Shown: piece by piece, positions 22,975 through 31,610 of the stretch | Layout: each line of letters starts with the position of its first letter | How positions within the stretch are numbered: position 1 is the stretch's first letter | Source of the DNA: Phragmitibacter sp. | GTDB taxonomy: Bacteria > Verrucomicrobiota > Verrucomicrobiia > Verrucomicrobiales > Verrucomicrobiaceae | Assembly: GCA_025361865.1 (NCBI GenBank) | Contig: JANYJH010000314.1 | Coordinates: 1 to 35,950 of the forward strand | Length of the DNA: 35,950 bases | Direction: 5' to 3' | Position numbers and translations under genes: made by a program | Notes under the pieces: model-generated | Databases searched by the model: none | Told to the model about the DNA's origin: nothing | Seen by the model: only the letters and a program-made list of their open reading frames with translations

Positions 22975-25725
22975 TCACACAAAGACCGCCTTCTCCAAGC
23001 CCTCCCGCAGGGTGGCCATGATGTCTTTATCCGTGAGCTTATCCCCTGCGACGGTCTGCACGTAGATGTTGTCCAAAGCCGCGCCTTTCTCGGTGTTGAT
23101 GCGGGCGTGGCTAATGCTCAAACCGAGGCGTCCGATGGTGGTGAAGATGTCATAGAGGAGGCCGATGCGGTCGGCAGCTTGGAGCTCGATGACGGTGTGC
23201 GCGGGGGAGCGGACGTTGTTGATGTGGACGCGCTGGGGGATCTCTGCGATCTCCTGAAGGCCGCGCAGGGGGCGGCGATGTTCAGCAATGGCGGCGCTGA
23301 AATCAAAGGCGTCCGTTTGGAAGGCTGCCTCCATGCTGGCTTTGACCCGGCTGCGAATGCGATCATTGCTGACAGGTGCAAAGTTGGTCGTGCAGACGCG
23401 GAAGATGTCGAAGACGATGCCGTCGCTGCGTTGGAAGAGGTCAGCACCGAGGATGTTGATATTGCTTGCGGCGAGGGCTCCTGAGATGCGGGCGAGGAGC
23501 AGCGGGCGGTCTTGGCAGACGACGATGAGTTCGCTGCATCCCTGCTCGGCGTGGTCTTCCCAGATGAGGGTGGGGATGTCTGCGCGGTCGCTGTTTTTCT
23601 CGCTCTGTTCCAAGTGGGAACGAACGCTGCGGATATGGAAGGCGATGGTGTCTGCGCTGCGGAAGTTAAAGTAGGAGCGCGGCATGTGCTGGAAGTGCGC
23701 GGTGATTTCACCCGCATAGGTGGCATCGAACTTCTTCTGCACGGCGAGCTTCAATTCATCCAAAGGTGCGCTGATGCTGGCTACGAAATCCGAAGGGTCG
23801 TTCAGGTAGCTGCCGGTGTTCCGATAGAGCTGAAGAATGAGTGATTCCTTCCAACTGTTCCAACTGTTCGCGCTGGTGCCTTTGGAGTCACAGACGGTCA
23901 TCACGAGCAGCGTATCGAGGTTCTGCTGGTTGCGCACGATGCGTGAGAATGCCTCGATGACGCCGGGGTCTTCGATGTTGAATTTCGTGGCGACTCGATA
24001 GAGCTCTAAGTGGCTGTCCACAAGGAAGAGCAGTAGGCGTCGGCGTTCGCCTGTGATCTGCATCCGGCGGCAGACGCGGCTGGCGAGATCAGCGCTTTCC
24101 GTGCTGTGCTCCGCCTTGTTCGCGGCGCGTCCGGCATCGTGGAGAAGCAGGGCGAGGTAGAGCATCGCGGGTTCTTGCATCTCGCGGAAAAGCTTCTGGT
24201 AAAACTCGTAGCCGGGCTTCGGCGCGCCGGACAATTCATCCAAGCGGTCAATGCATCGCAGCGTGTGTTCGTCGGCCGTGTATTGATGGAAGAACTCATG
24301 CTGCACGAGGCAGGTGAGCGCGCCGAATTCAGGAAGCCATTTACCCAAGAATCCAACGCGATGCATCTGACGGAGCACGCGGGCGACATCCCCCTTCTGG
24401 CTGAGAATGGCCTCGAAGGTCTCCCGCGTGGCTTTGCTGTAACGGAAGGTGTGATTCACCAGTGCAAAGTTTTTCTGCACGAGGTGGAACAAGTCCGGAC
24501 TCATGCGCAGATGACGCTGCTGCGTGTGGATGAAAAGCCGCATGAGACGCGGTGGATCTTCCTGAAAAAGCGTGTCGCTCTCCGCATAGAGTCGCTCGTT
24601 CTTGCTGATGAAGCCGTCGAACTTTTCCGTCTTATTCCCGCGAAGCCGCGCGAGATAGCCCTTCACGCCTTTCATCTCTTCCTCAAGCGTCAGGAGATGG
24701 AAGCGATCCAGGACCTCACTGGTGCGGTGCAGCAAGGCGACGGCGTGCATGTAGTATTCACGCATGAAGACTTCGATGCGCCGCAGGATGGAGTGGTGCT
24801 TGTAGTTGAAGTGGTTCGCCACGACGCCCTGAAGGCGCAGCGTAAGCACATCGGACTCGCGCTTCTCGATGTAGTGAAGCTCTGTGCGCACGCGCAAAAT
24901 GAAGTCATAGCCGCGTTCGATCTCGCGCAAGGAATTGGGCAATAACAACCCACGCTTCACCAGTTCCTTGAGGTTCATGGTGCGGAACTTCGCGTAGGTG
25001 ATCCATTGAAGATTATGATACTCACGTAAGCCGCCGAGGCCGTTTTTGACGTTCGGTTCCTGTCGGTAAGGCGTGTTCTCAAACTTCTCGTGACGGCTCG
25101 CGATGTCCTTCTGACGATCTTCTAGGAAGTGGTCTTCCTGACCATCAAGACACTGCCGGTCATAGTCCTTCATGCAGGCCGTGAAGGCTTCACTCTGGCC
25201 CGCCACGAGTCGCGCGCCGATGAGGGAAGTCTTGATCTCATAGTTCACGTTCGCCTGCTTAAAGGTCTCCGCTACGGAGCGCGTGGCGTGGTCACCGAGC
25301 GGCATTTTGAGATCCCAGATGAGGTTCACAAAGGTGCCGATGATCTTCCCCTGCTCCGGTGAGGGAAGGATGCCGTTCCCCGGAATGATGAAGGTCATGT
25401 CCACGTCACTGAACGGGTTCATGCAAGCGCGCGCATACCCACCGACGGCCACGACGCTGATGGAATGCTTCACTGCGGTGGGCACCTCACTCAACACCAG
25501 CGCGTCCTGCCAGAGATACTTCAAGAGCACATCAACGAGGTTCGAGCGGAGCTCACAGGTCTCACGACCGCTCGCGCCATTACCGTGCAGGATGCGCAAA
25601 CGGGCTTCCTCGATCTTTCGGAACGCCTTGAAAATACGCACGGTTTCCGCGCGGGAGCGGGGTTTGTCGCCCGTAATTTGGAAGGCCGCTTTGGCGCGTG
25701 CAGTGAGAGAGGTGGCGACTGGCAT
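22975..25725 (-). CDS. glnD: [Protein-PII] uridylyltransferase / uridylyl-removing enzyme
   Basis: A 916-residue GlnD, which senses glutamine and adds or removes UMP on PII signal proteins. The nucleotidyltransferase motif is at 95-109 (GGYARACMNPFSDVDM, a variant of GGYGR-x-x-x-x-x-SDxD). A helical linker follows, then the HD hydrolase domain with HTLRCIDRLDEL and HDAGR at about 528. Two ACT domains close the protein, at about 732 (SELIVVCQDRPLLLARISGA) and 845 (VIELQAADRIGLLYDIFTTI). All four parts are present, so it should be bifunctional, although the HD motif has Ala-Gly-Arg where Ile-Gly-Lys is common. No glnB neighbour. The start at ATG 25725 (MPVATSLTARAK) is preferred over 25764. Confidence 0.93.
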   Translation of the reverse strand: MPVATSLTARAKAAFQITGDKPRSRAETVRIFKAFRKIEEARLRILHGNGASGRETCELRSNLVDVLLKYLWQDALVLSEVPTAVKHSISVVAVGGYARACMNPFSDVDMTFIIPGNGILPSPEQGKIIGTFVNLIWDLKMPLGDHATRSVAETFKQANVNYEIKTSLIGARLVAGQSEAFTACMKDYDRQCLDGQEDHFLEDRQKDIASRHEKFENTPYRQEPNVKNGLGGLREYHNLQWITYAKFRTMNLKELVKRGLLLPNSLREIERGYDFILRVRTELHYIEKRESDVLTLRLQGVVANHFNYKHHSILRRIEVFMREYYMHAVALLHRTSEVLDRFHLLTLEEEMKGVKGYLARLRGNKTEKFDGFISKNERLYAESDTLFQEDPPRLMRLFIHTQQRHLRMSPDLFHLVQKNFALVNHTFRYSKATRETFEAILSQKGDVARVLRQMHRVGFLGKWLPEFGALTCLVQHEFFHQYTADEHTLRCIDRLDELSGAPKPGYEFYQKLFREMQEPAMLYLALLLHDAGRAANKAEHSTESADLASRVCRRMQITGERRRLLLFLVDSHLELYRVATKFNIEDPGVIEAFSRIVRNQQNLDTLLVMTVCDSKGTSANSWNSWKESLILQLYRNTGSYLNDPSDFVASISAPLDELKLAVQKKFDATYAGEITAHFQHMPRSYFNFRSADTIAFHIRSVRSHLEQSEKNSDRADIPTLIWEDHAEQGCSELIVVCQDRPLLLARISGALAASNINILGADLFQRSDGIVFDIFRVCTTNFAPVSNDRIRSRVKASMEAAFQTDAFDFSAAIAEHRRPLRGLQEIAEIPQRVHINNVRSPAHTVIELQAADRIGLLYDIFTTIGRLGLSISHARINTEKGAALDNIYVQTVAGDKLTDKDIMATLREGLEKAVFV

Positions 25726-25830
25726 GAGGATGAGGAAGCAGAAAAGCGGATAGCGTGGCAGCACGTATCAGCAACGCGACACTCCTCAATAAAAAAAGCA
25801 TGAGGGAAAGACCTTTGCCATCAGTCGCCC

Positions 25831-26274
25831 TTAATGCTTACGCCTCCGGTGCCCCCACCAGACGTGAAGCCCGAGCGTGACGGGCAGCGACAGCCCGGTA
25901 AGGAGATGCGTCCAGCTCACGCCTTCCCTGAAACCATCCGCAGAAGCGTAATAAAGCAGGTAGCCCGTGAAGATGAGCAGGCAGATGGTGCTGAGCAAAG
26001 TGACGCCCAGCACACGATTCCGACGCGACCGCCAACCCACATGCACATGGCTGGCCAGCAGATAGCCAAAGCCGATCAGAATAAGAAAAGCGGAAGCCCC
26101 GTGAATCTTGATGAGCCAAGGCTCCAGCGGATGCTTCTCCGGCCCGAATTCACCCTCGATCTGCCCCCAACGATGCAGTGCAAACCAGGTGCTGCCCGTG
26201 AACAGACTCAGCAGGATGTTCCCGTAAAGAATGGCCTTTGCCCAACGGGGAAAATGAAGTGCGATGCGGTTCAC
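25831..26274 (-). CDS. Four-helix, His-rich membrane protein, cytochrome b-like
   Basis: A 147-residue integral membrane protein with four predicted helices, near 14-33, 58-80, 86-110 and 120-142. Histidines lie in or at the ends of helices 2 and 4 (H58, H76, H78, H123, H137, H142), the arrangement expected for heme b ligands in small b-type membrane proteins such as the DUF4405-like group. A protein of this type is often found with ApbE and FMN-binding proteins. Here it follows apbE, separated by a repeat. It could pass electrons between the quinone pool and the flavoprotein; this is inference from layout and histidines. Confidence 0.7.
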   Translation of the reverse strand: MNRIALHFPRWAKAILYGNILLSLFTGSTWFALHRWGQIEGEFGPEKHPLEPWLIKIHGASAFLILIGFGYLLASHVHVGWRSRRNRVLGVTLLSTICLLIFTGYLLYYASADGFREGVSWTHLLTGLSLPVTLGLHVWWGHRRRKH

Positions 26275-26295
26275 GGGGAGGGGCAGTTAGTGTAA

Positions 26296-26393
26296 CACAG
26301 GCTTCCAGCCTGTGGGTAAAACAGTCATCCTGACTGTTGATCATAATCATTTCAGGCAAGATGCCTAAACTACACACAGGCTGGAAGCCTGTG
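26296..26393. repeat. Four-hairpin palindromic array
   Basis: Four consecutive stems: CACAGGCT-TCC-AGCCTGTG (26296-26314), AACAGTCA-TCC-TGACTGTT (26320-26338), AGGCA-AGA-TGCCT (26354-26366) and CACAGGCT-GGA-AGCCTGTG (26375-26393). The outer two are inverted copies of each other. The right end is followed by GCCAC and reaches the apbE stop codon. Confidence 0.88.
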
Positions 26394-26399
26394 CCACAG

Positions 26400-27299
26400 T
26401 CAAGCTGGGAAAAGAACCTGCTCGCCTTTCTGCGTGATGAAAAGGGCCAGACTGTTGTATTCGCGTAGCACCTTATTCCACACTCCTTGTGGGGCTAGGA
26501 GCACGGCTTTGGTCAGGGCATCCGCTTCGGTGCAAGTGGGGGCGAAGACGGAGACGCTGAGATTGGACTGCAAGGCTTTCCCCGTTCGTGGATGCACGAT
26601 GGGGCTTACGCGCTCCGTGCCACAGCGCTTGCGGGCGAAGTAGGCGGCGCTGGTGGCCACGGCGGGTCGCATCATGACGCTGGGGATGCAGCTCTGCTGG
26701 GGTGCCGCAGGATGGCGGATGGAGAGTTCATGCGGCCCTTCACCGATGACGCGGAGATCACCCCCCGCATTGACTACGGCTCGTGTGAGGCCGCGTGTGG
26801 AGAGCCAGTCCGCAGCCTTGTCCACGGCGAAGCCTTTGGCGATGCCGCCAAGGTCGATCTGCAAGGGCTGATGAAACTGAATGGTGTGATCTGCGCCCAT
26901 TTCGATGTCGCTCCATTGCGCGGCTTCGCTCAAGGCTTCAAACGGTGTGTGACGCGGCAGGTAGCCCCATTTGACGAGCTTGGGAGCGACGGTGATGTCG
27001 AAGGCTCCTTCAGTCTCGCCACTCAGTTTGATCGCGTTTTGAATGACATGCCAGGTCCAAGGATGAACGCGCAATGGGGCGATGTGGGCGCAGCGGTTCA
27101 GCCGTGACACATCGCTGTCCTGATCATGGAAACTCATCAGCCGCGATACCGAGCGGATGAGGTCAAACGCCTTACTGATCTCCGCATGGAGCTTCTCCTC
27201 AGACTGAGGTCCTTCGACCGTGATCTCAACGAAAGTTCCGAGGAGAGGCTGGCAGCGCTTGATCAGGTGGCCAGTGGTGGGTGATGAGTGGTGGGTCAT
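26400..27299 (-). CDS. apbE: FAD:protein FMN transferase (ApbE)
   Basis: A 299-residue ApbE, which uses FAD to attach FMN through a phosphoester to a Thr/Ser of a target protein, needing Mg2+. Conserved parts: GTFVEITVEG, SFHDQDSDVSRLN, GAFDITVAPKLVKWGY, the DLGGIAKGFAVDKAADWL block at about 147-164, NAGGDLRVIG, the VHPRTGKAL block and EADALTKAVLL. Unlike most ApbE proteins there is no signal peptide or lipobox: the protein starts MTHHSSPTTGHLIKRCQPL and no alternative start codon is available upstream in frame before the coupled gene. It is therefore predicted to be cytoplasmic. It overlaps the preceding four-helix-bundle gene by four bases and is in the same group as its probable substrate at 27688. 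Confidence 0.94.
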   Translation of the reverse strand: MTHHSSPTTGHLIKRCQPLLGTFVEITVEGPQSEEKLHAEISKAFDLIRSVSRLMSFHDQDSDVSRLNRCAHIAPLRVHPWTWHVIQNAIKLSGETEGAFDITVAPKLVKWGYLPRHTPFEALSEAAQWSDIEMGADHTIQFHQPLQIDLGGIAKGFAVDKAADWLSTRGLTRAVVNAGGDLRVIGEGPHELSIRHPAAPQQSCIPSVMMRPAVATSAAYFARKRCGTERVSPIVHPRTGKALQSNLSVSVFAPTCTEADALTKAVLLAPQGVWNKVLREYNSLALFITQKGEQVLFPA

Positions 27300-27652
27300 T
27301 GCAGTGAGCGGACTAAGCCGGAGAGCAATCGGCTGATGTGCTCTGATTTTTCAAGGAGTGCATCGAGCGTTTCTTGGTTGAAATAGGATTGCCTGTTAGC
27401 AATGAATAGCTGGGTCTCGGCCTCTGCGAGCGAACCTCTGGCGATGCCTAAAAACTGAAGAAATTCGCCCGTGCCATGCCGTCCTGCTCCTTCTGCGATA
27501 TTGCTGGCAATGGATACCGCAGAACGACGCAACTGGGAAGTCAGGCCATAAGTTTCCTCCTTCGGAAACCGCCTAGTCACCTCATAGACCGCATCGGCAA
27601 AGTCCAAAGCTTTCTGCCATACGATCAGTTCCCGGTAACTCTTTACGATCAT
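27296..27652 (-). CDS. Four helix bundle protein (S23-like)
   Basis: A 118-residue protein of the 'four helix bundle/23S rRNA-intervening-sequence-type' family: YRELIVWQKALDFADAVYEV followed by FPKEETYGLTSQLRRSAVSI then ASNIAEGAGR, GEFLQFLGIARGSLAEAETQ and a final helix. These proteins are common as stand-alone genes, sometimes within 23S rRNA inserts; their role is unknown. Here it is inside the flavin group, with its stop overlapping the apbE start by four bases (27296-27299). This coupling suggests co-translation, although insertion as an accidental passenger is equally possible. Confidence 0.9.
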   Translation of the reverse strand: MIVKSYRELIVWQKALDFADAVYEVTRRFPKEETYGLTSQLRRSAVSIASNIAEGAGRHGTGEFLQFLGIARGSLAEAETQLFIANRQSYFNQETLDALLEKSEHISRLLSGLVRSLQ

Positions 27653-27687
27653 AAGTAGCTTTCATTCTAATCACCAACCACTGGACA

Positions 27688-28224
27688 CTAACCACTGTTT
27701 TTTAGAACGATTGACCAAGTGTAGAGAAGACGTCGCACGCCGTCCGTGATGTGAACGCTGGAGAGCGTGGCCCCGGAGATGTTCTTGATGTCGGAGTCAA
27801 TTTTTACCGGCGTGGTAGTAGTCTTGCCCGTGAACTGGGAGCGCCATTTCGGATTGCGAACTTCGCCGCCGTAGGTTTCGCGGTAGGTGAGGATTTCGAC
27901 GCCCTTGACGCTGCCGTCAGCTTTCAAGGCGACGGCGAAGTCAATGAACTCGTGCTTGCCCACGACGTTGTCGATGATGAGCCAGCCGCCGTTTCCCGCC
28001 TTCCAGGCTTGCACCGTGTCGCTGCGAACGCGGACGCCGCTCGCACTGGCGATGGCTTTCTTTTGTTCACTGGAAAGCGTGATGGTCACGGGACTGAGTT
28101 TCTCACCGGGGAAGAGAAGCATTTGCGCCTGGGGCGGGGTGAGAAAGGTCTCCGCATACAGGACAGACGGCCCACCCAGCGCGAGGGCTGGCGCGATGCC
28201 TTTCAGGAGGGTGCGTTTGTTCAT
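27688..28224 (-). CDS. Exported FMN-binding protein, likely flavinylated
   Basis: A 178-residue protein. The N-terminus MNKRTLLKGIAPALALGGPS has a Tat-like KR-x-x-L-K pattern with Lys instead of the first Arg, then a hydrophobic stretch and a YAE cleavage site. The remainder is an FMN-binding (FMN_bind) domain, with ILTYRETYGGEVRNPKWRSQF and, at 150-156, SGATLSS. T153 is the residue expected to carry covalent FMN, following the S/T-G-A-T motif that ApbE recognises. It is encoded in the same direction as apbE, two genes upstream. It probably shuttles electrons outside the cytoplasmic membrane. Confidence 0.9.
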   Translation of the reverse strand: MNKRTLLKGIAPALALGGPSVLYAETFLTPPQAQMLLFPGEKLSPVTITLSSEQKKAIASASGVRVRSDTVQAWKAGNGGWLIIDNVVGKHEFIDFAVALKADGSVKGVEILTYRETYGGEVRNPKWRSQFTGKTTTTPVKIDSDIKNISGATLSSVHITDGVRRLLYTWSIVLKNSG

Positions 28225-28235
28225 CGAGATGGACT

Positions 28236-29099
28236 TTAGAAATTCAAACCGACTTTGAGAACGAAGTCATTGCGCGGCTCTTCGGCGTAGGTCTTTCCAT
28301 TGTGTGGCTCATCGGAATCACCACGGCCCCAGAATTGATAGCCCCAAGCTGCCGTAACCCAGAATTTCTGACCGCCGTAGTGCAAGGCCGGGCCTGCAAA
28401 GAACACCGTGTGCTCGTTGTCATTGAGATGAAAACGAGGGAACTCGGAAACGATGCGACCTTCAATTCCCAAGAAGAGATTTGGAGCAATGCGATAACTC
28501 ACACCCACAGCACCTCTCAGCATTAATTCACGATCATAGTCTTCCGCAGGCAGCTTGCCCCAAGCCATCTGGAATCCCAAGTTCACTTCTGTGATCAGCG
28601 TGTCATCCAGGTAATTTTTCTGTAAGATCAACTCAGGCGCAGCATGGAACTCCTGCTGAGGAAGCCCGGCCACTTCATCAAACGGGCGATAACCCAGTTC
28701 AAAACGGAAAGCGATACCGATCGGGTCTTTAAAGGGGCTCCAGAGTCGGTATTTCAACGAGGATTCAATGCCACCGAAACGGTAACGGTAGCTGTCATCA
28801 TATTCTTGTGGATGCCCTTGGATGTCGAAGAAGCGGTTGATAAGGCTGATGCTCCCCTGCAACTGATCCGTGAATCCGTATTCCAGTTCTGTTTCAAAGC
28901 CCCAACCTCGGAAACTGCCCGAGTTCTTGCCCTCCGCCAGTTCCGTGATCTGATAAAAGTCGATGTGTCCCTTAGGCAAGGTTTCAGCACCGCGAACACG
29001 ACCGAAGAGGTTTTCATCGGCTTTGAGTTCGTTGGCTGTTGAGAGACCGAGGTAGAGCGCAGCGGCCAAGAGCACACGGCGTGGGGAGTTGTAGAGCAT
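28236..29099 (-). CDS. Outer-membrane beta-barrel protein (DUF6662-like)
   Basis: A 287-residue protein with a signal peptide (RRVLLAAALYLGLSTANELKA) and a barrel-like body of alternating hydrophobic residues: HIDFYQITELAEGKN, GWGFETELEYGFTDQLQGSI, YRFGGIESSLKYRLW, AFRFELGYRPFD and a C-terminal strand ending VGLNF. The final Phe is the usual outer-membrane insertion signal. I recall a similar DUF6662-like protein family but did not check it. It heads the flavin group; 11 bases separate it from the FMN-binding gene, so the two are very likely co-transcribed. Its contribution is unknown: a porin, an anchor or an electron conduit are all possible. Confidence 0.8.
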   Translation of the reverse strand: MLYNSPRRVLLAAALYLGLSTANELKADENLFGRVRGAETLPKGHIDFYQITELAEGKNSGSFRGWGFETELEYGFTDQLQGSISLINRFFDIQGHPQEYDDSYRYRFGGIESSLKYRLWSPFKDPIGIAFRFELGYRPFDEVAGLPQQEFHAAPELILQKNYLDDTLITEVNLGFQMAWGKLPAEDYDRELMLRGAVGVSYRIAPNLFLGIEGRIVSEFPRFHLNDNEHTVFFAGPALHYGGQKFWVTAAWGYQFWGRGDSDEPHNGKTYAEEPRNDFVLKVGLNF

Positions 29100-29335
29100 G
29101 AGAGATGAGGTGGAGGGTGATCTGATTTGCTATTGAGACACAGTATCAATAATCAGCATTAAGCTTATTGCGACAGCATCTCAACTATAATATTTTAAAT
29201 ATTTTGCAGGCAGCGCATTCAGCTTAACCCGCAGGGGAATAAATATGTGATAATTTCCAGAATTTACTAATTTCCTGCCTAACCCTGCGTTTAATTACCG
29301 TTCCATAGAAATCGTTTTTCAACCCGTCCCTGAAT
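29100..29335. promoter_or_regulatory. Divergent promoter region
   Basis: An AT-rich spacer between the flavin group (leftward) and the DUF1549/1553 gene (rightward). A perfect TATAAT lies at 29186-29191 on the plus strand, but the -35 at 16 bp (CTTATT) is weak. Neither gene has a clear Shine-Dalgarno. No operator was identified. Confidence 0.4.
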
Positions 29336-31501
29336 ATGAAACCAAACCAAGCCGCATTAGCGACACTTTGTTGTGTCCTCCTCGGCGTCTCCGCAGTTCA
29401 TGCTGAAGACGCTAACACGCCCCGTCTCTGGACGGATGTCAAAGGTCGCCAACTCGAAGCCTCGTTCATGATGCTCACGGGTGAGATCATCACACTGCAA
29501 ACCAAGGATGGCATTCCGCATAACCTTCCTTTGGCCAGTTTGTCAGCCGCTGATCAAGCGCTCGCCAAGACCCTGAAGCCAGCAGAGGGAATGCCTTCCG
29601 TCAGCAGCGCTGCCGCTGCGACTCCTTCAGGGAAGATCGACCTGCTCGTCGCTCAGGGCATCATGCGAGCCAACGCTATTCAGGCGAAAGATAACAAGCC
29701 AGCGATCAAGCAGAACCCGCTCGCTTCGGACGAGCAATTCGTGCGCCGCATCTATCTGGACGTTACGGGCCGCATTCCCAACTACGAAGAAACCACCGCT
29801 TTCCTAAACAGCCGAAGCCAAACGAAGCGCGCTGAACTCATCGACAAGCTCCTCGCGAGTGATGGCTACACCAGCCACATGTATAACTATTTCGCAGACA
29901 TGCTGCGCATCAAGGATCAGGTGGACAACCGCCTGCTGAAAGGCCTGCCCTACATCAAGTGGCTGAAGGACAGCCTCGCTGAAAACAAGGGCTGGGATAA
30001 AATGACCTATGAGCTAATGACCGCCAACGGCAAGCTCTGGAACAATGGTGCCGCAGGTTACCTCTTGCGTGACGCAGGGATGCCTCTCGACAACCTTTCC
30101 AACACCCTCTCTGTCTTCATCGGCACGGACGTCGCCTGCTCCCAGTGCCACGACCATCCGTTCGCCGACTGGACCCAGGTGCAGTTCTATGAAATGGCTT
30201 CGTTCTTTGGTGCCACAACGACGAAGCTAAATGGCAGGGATTTCAAAGGTAAAGACCCATCCAAGAAGCTCCTCGCTGAAATCGACCACCTCATGGAAGA
30301 ACAGGGTGTGGATACCAAAGCTATCAAGCAGAAGAACCGCACGATTAGTGATTTGTTGAAGGCGAATGAAGTCGTCGTTCACGACGTGGGAGAGAACCGC
30401 ATGAAGCTTCCGCACGACTACAAATATAAGGATCACGCTCCGAATGACCCGATTGCACCGAAATTCATCACTTGGAGCAAGGCCGATGAAAAAGTTCCTG
30501 CCTACAAGCAAGACCTCAGCAGCCCCGAAGCTCTCCGCGTCTCGTTCGCCAAATGGATGACCGACAAGTCCAATCCTCGCTTTGCCATGACCATAGCCAA
30601 CCGCCTCTGGGCCCGTGCCATGGGCGTGGGCGTCGTCCCAACGCTCACGAACCTTGACGATCCCGCCAAGTCCGCCAACCCAGAGTTGATCCAGCATCTG
30701 GCCAACGAAATGGTCCGCCTGAACTTCAACATGAAGGAATTTCAGCGCGTCATCTTCAACTCCCAAAGCTACCAGCGCGAAGCCACCACCTATGAAGTCG
30801 CGATGGGCGAACCCTACTACTTCCAGGGCCCCATGCTTCGCCGCATGAGCGCTGAACAGGCTTGGGATTCCTACATGACTTTGGTGCTCGGTGATCAGGT
30901 CGATAAGGTCAAGAACACTCAATCCGATGTCTATGGCCGCTCCATTGACATGGACCTGGAAAACTCCACCGTCCAGACGCTCGCCTCGAAGCTCACCGCC
31001 ATGCAGAACCTTGGCAACATCGCCAAGAAGCAGCTCGGCAAAGGTGGTCTCGCTGCCGCAGGCAAGAAGATGCAGGATGACGATGAAGAAGAAATGGAAG
31101 GCGGCACCGTGCTACAATACGGCAACATGAAACTCATGCGCGCTTCTGAGCTGGAACAGCCATCACCCGCTGGCCACTTCCTTCGCGACTTTGGTCAATC
31201 AGATCGCCTCATCACCGACGGCTCAGCCAAGGACGGCAGCGTTCCTCAGGTGCTCGTGATGATGAACGGTCAGGCTCAGAAGATGATGACAGAAAAGGAT
31301 TCCCTCATGTTCCGCAACATGGCCAAGGCCAAGTCACCCAGCGACAAGATCGAGTCCATCTACCTCAGCATCGTCAATCGTCGCCCCACCATCCGCGAGA
31401 AGTCCATCCTCACCAAGGAAGTTTCCGCTCACGGCGAGAACGCCTACTCAAACATCATCTGGGCGCTCATCAACACCCGTGAGTTCACCTTCATTCAATA
31501 G
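29336..31501 (+). CDS. DUF1549/DUF1553 protein with N-terminal SHD1-like domain
   Basis: A 721-residue exported protein. A signal peptide (LATLCCVLLGVSAVHAE) precedes an SHD1-like domain at about 30-83 (LWTDVKGRQLEASFMMLTGE, PLASLSAADQAL). DUF1549 follows (FVRRIYLDVTGRIPNYEETT) and contains the heme-type CSQCHDHPF at about 268, then DUF1553 (MTIANRLWARAMGVGVVPTL, FQRVIFNSQSYQRE) with an acidic DDDEEEMEGG insertion near 580 and the usual FLRDFGQSDRLITD. Function of this family is unestablished. The pairing with a downstream DUF1501 gene on the same strand is the standard arrangement in Planctomycetota and Verrucomicrobiota. Confidence 0.92.
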   Translation: MKPNQAALATLCCVLLGVSAVHAEDANTPRLWTDVKGRQLEASFMMLTGEIITLQTKDGIPHNLPLASLSAADQALAKTLKPAEGMPSVSSAAAATPSGKIDLLVAQGIMRANAIQAKDNKPAIKQNPLASDEQFVRRIYLDVTGRIPNYEETTAFLNSRSQTKRAELIDKLLASDGYTSHMYNYFADMLRIKDQVDNRLLKGLPYIKWLKDSLAENKGWDKMTYELMTANGKLWNNGAAGYLLRDAGMPLDNLSNTLSVFIGTDVACSQCHDHPFADWTQVQFYEMASFFGATTTKLNGRDFKGKDPSKKLLAEIDHLMEEQGVDTKAIKQKNRTISDLLKANEVVVHDVGENRMKLPHDYKYKDHAPNDPIAPKFITWSKADEKVPAYKQDLSSPEALRVSFAKWMTDKSNPRFAMTIANRLWARAMGVGVVPTLTNLDDPAKSANPELIQHLANEMVRLNFNMKEFQRVIFNSQSYQREATTYEVAMGEPYYFQGPMLRRMSAEQAWDSYMTLVLGDQVDKVKNTQSDVYGRSIDMDLENSTVQTLASKLTAMQNLGNIAKKQLGKGGLAAAGKKMQDDDEEEMEGGTVLQYGNMKLMRASELEQPSPAGHFLRDFGQSDRLITDGSAKDGSVPQVLVMMNGQAQKMMTEKDSLMFRNMAKAKSPSDKIESIYLSIVNRRPTIREKSILTKEVSAHGENAYSNIIWALINTREFTFIQ

Positions 31502-31515
31502 CCAATGCGATGGAG

Positions 31516-31584
31516 ACGGAATGAAGCAGAATGATTAATCCAGTTCTTATTTTCTTAATTCTGTCTAATTCCGTTAATTCTGTC
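31516..31584. repeat. Imperfect inverted repeat of TTAATTCTGTC words
   Basis: TTAATTCTGTC occurs exactly twice (31555-31565 and 31574-31584) with TAATTCCG between. The left arm (31516-31539) inverted reads TTAATCATTCTGC and TTCATTCCGTC, similar to the right arm. It lies between the DUF1549/1553 and DUF1501 genes. Confidence 0.5.
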
Positions 31585-31610
31585 CAAAATCATTCAAAGT
31601 CGCCAATACT

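Noticed and set aside
25726-25830. Seven-A run between the membrane-protein gene and glnD as a terminator
   Set aside because: No stem longer than five bases flanks it, so an intrinsic terminator cannot be supported.
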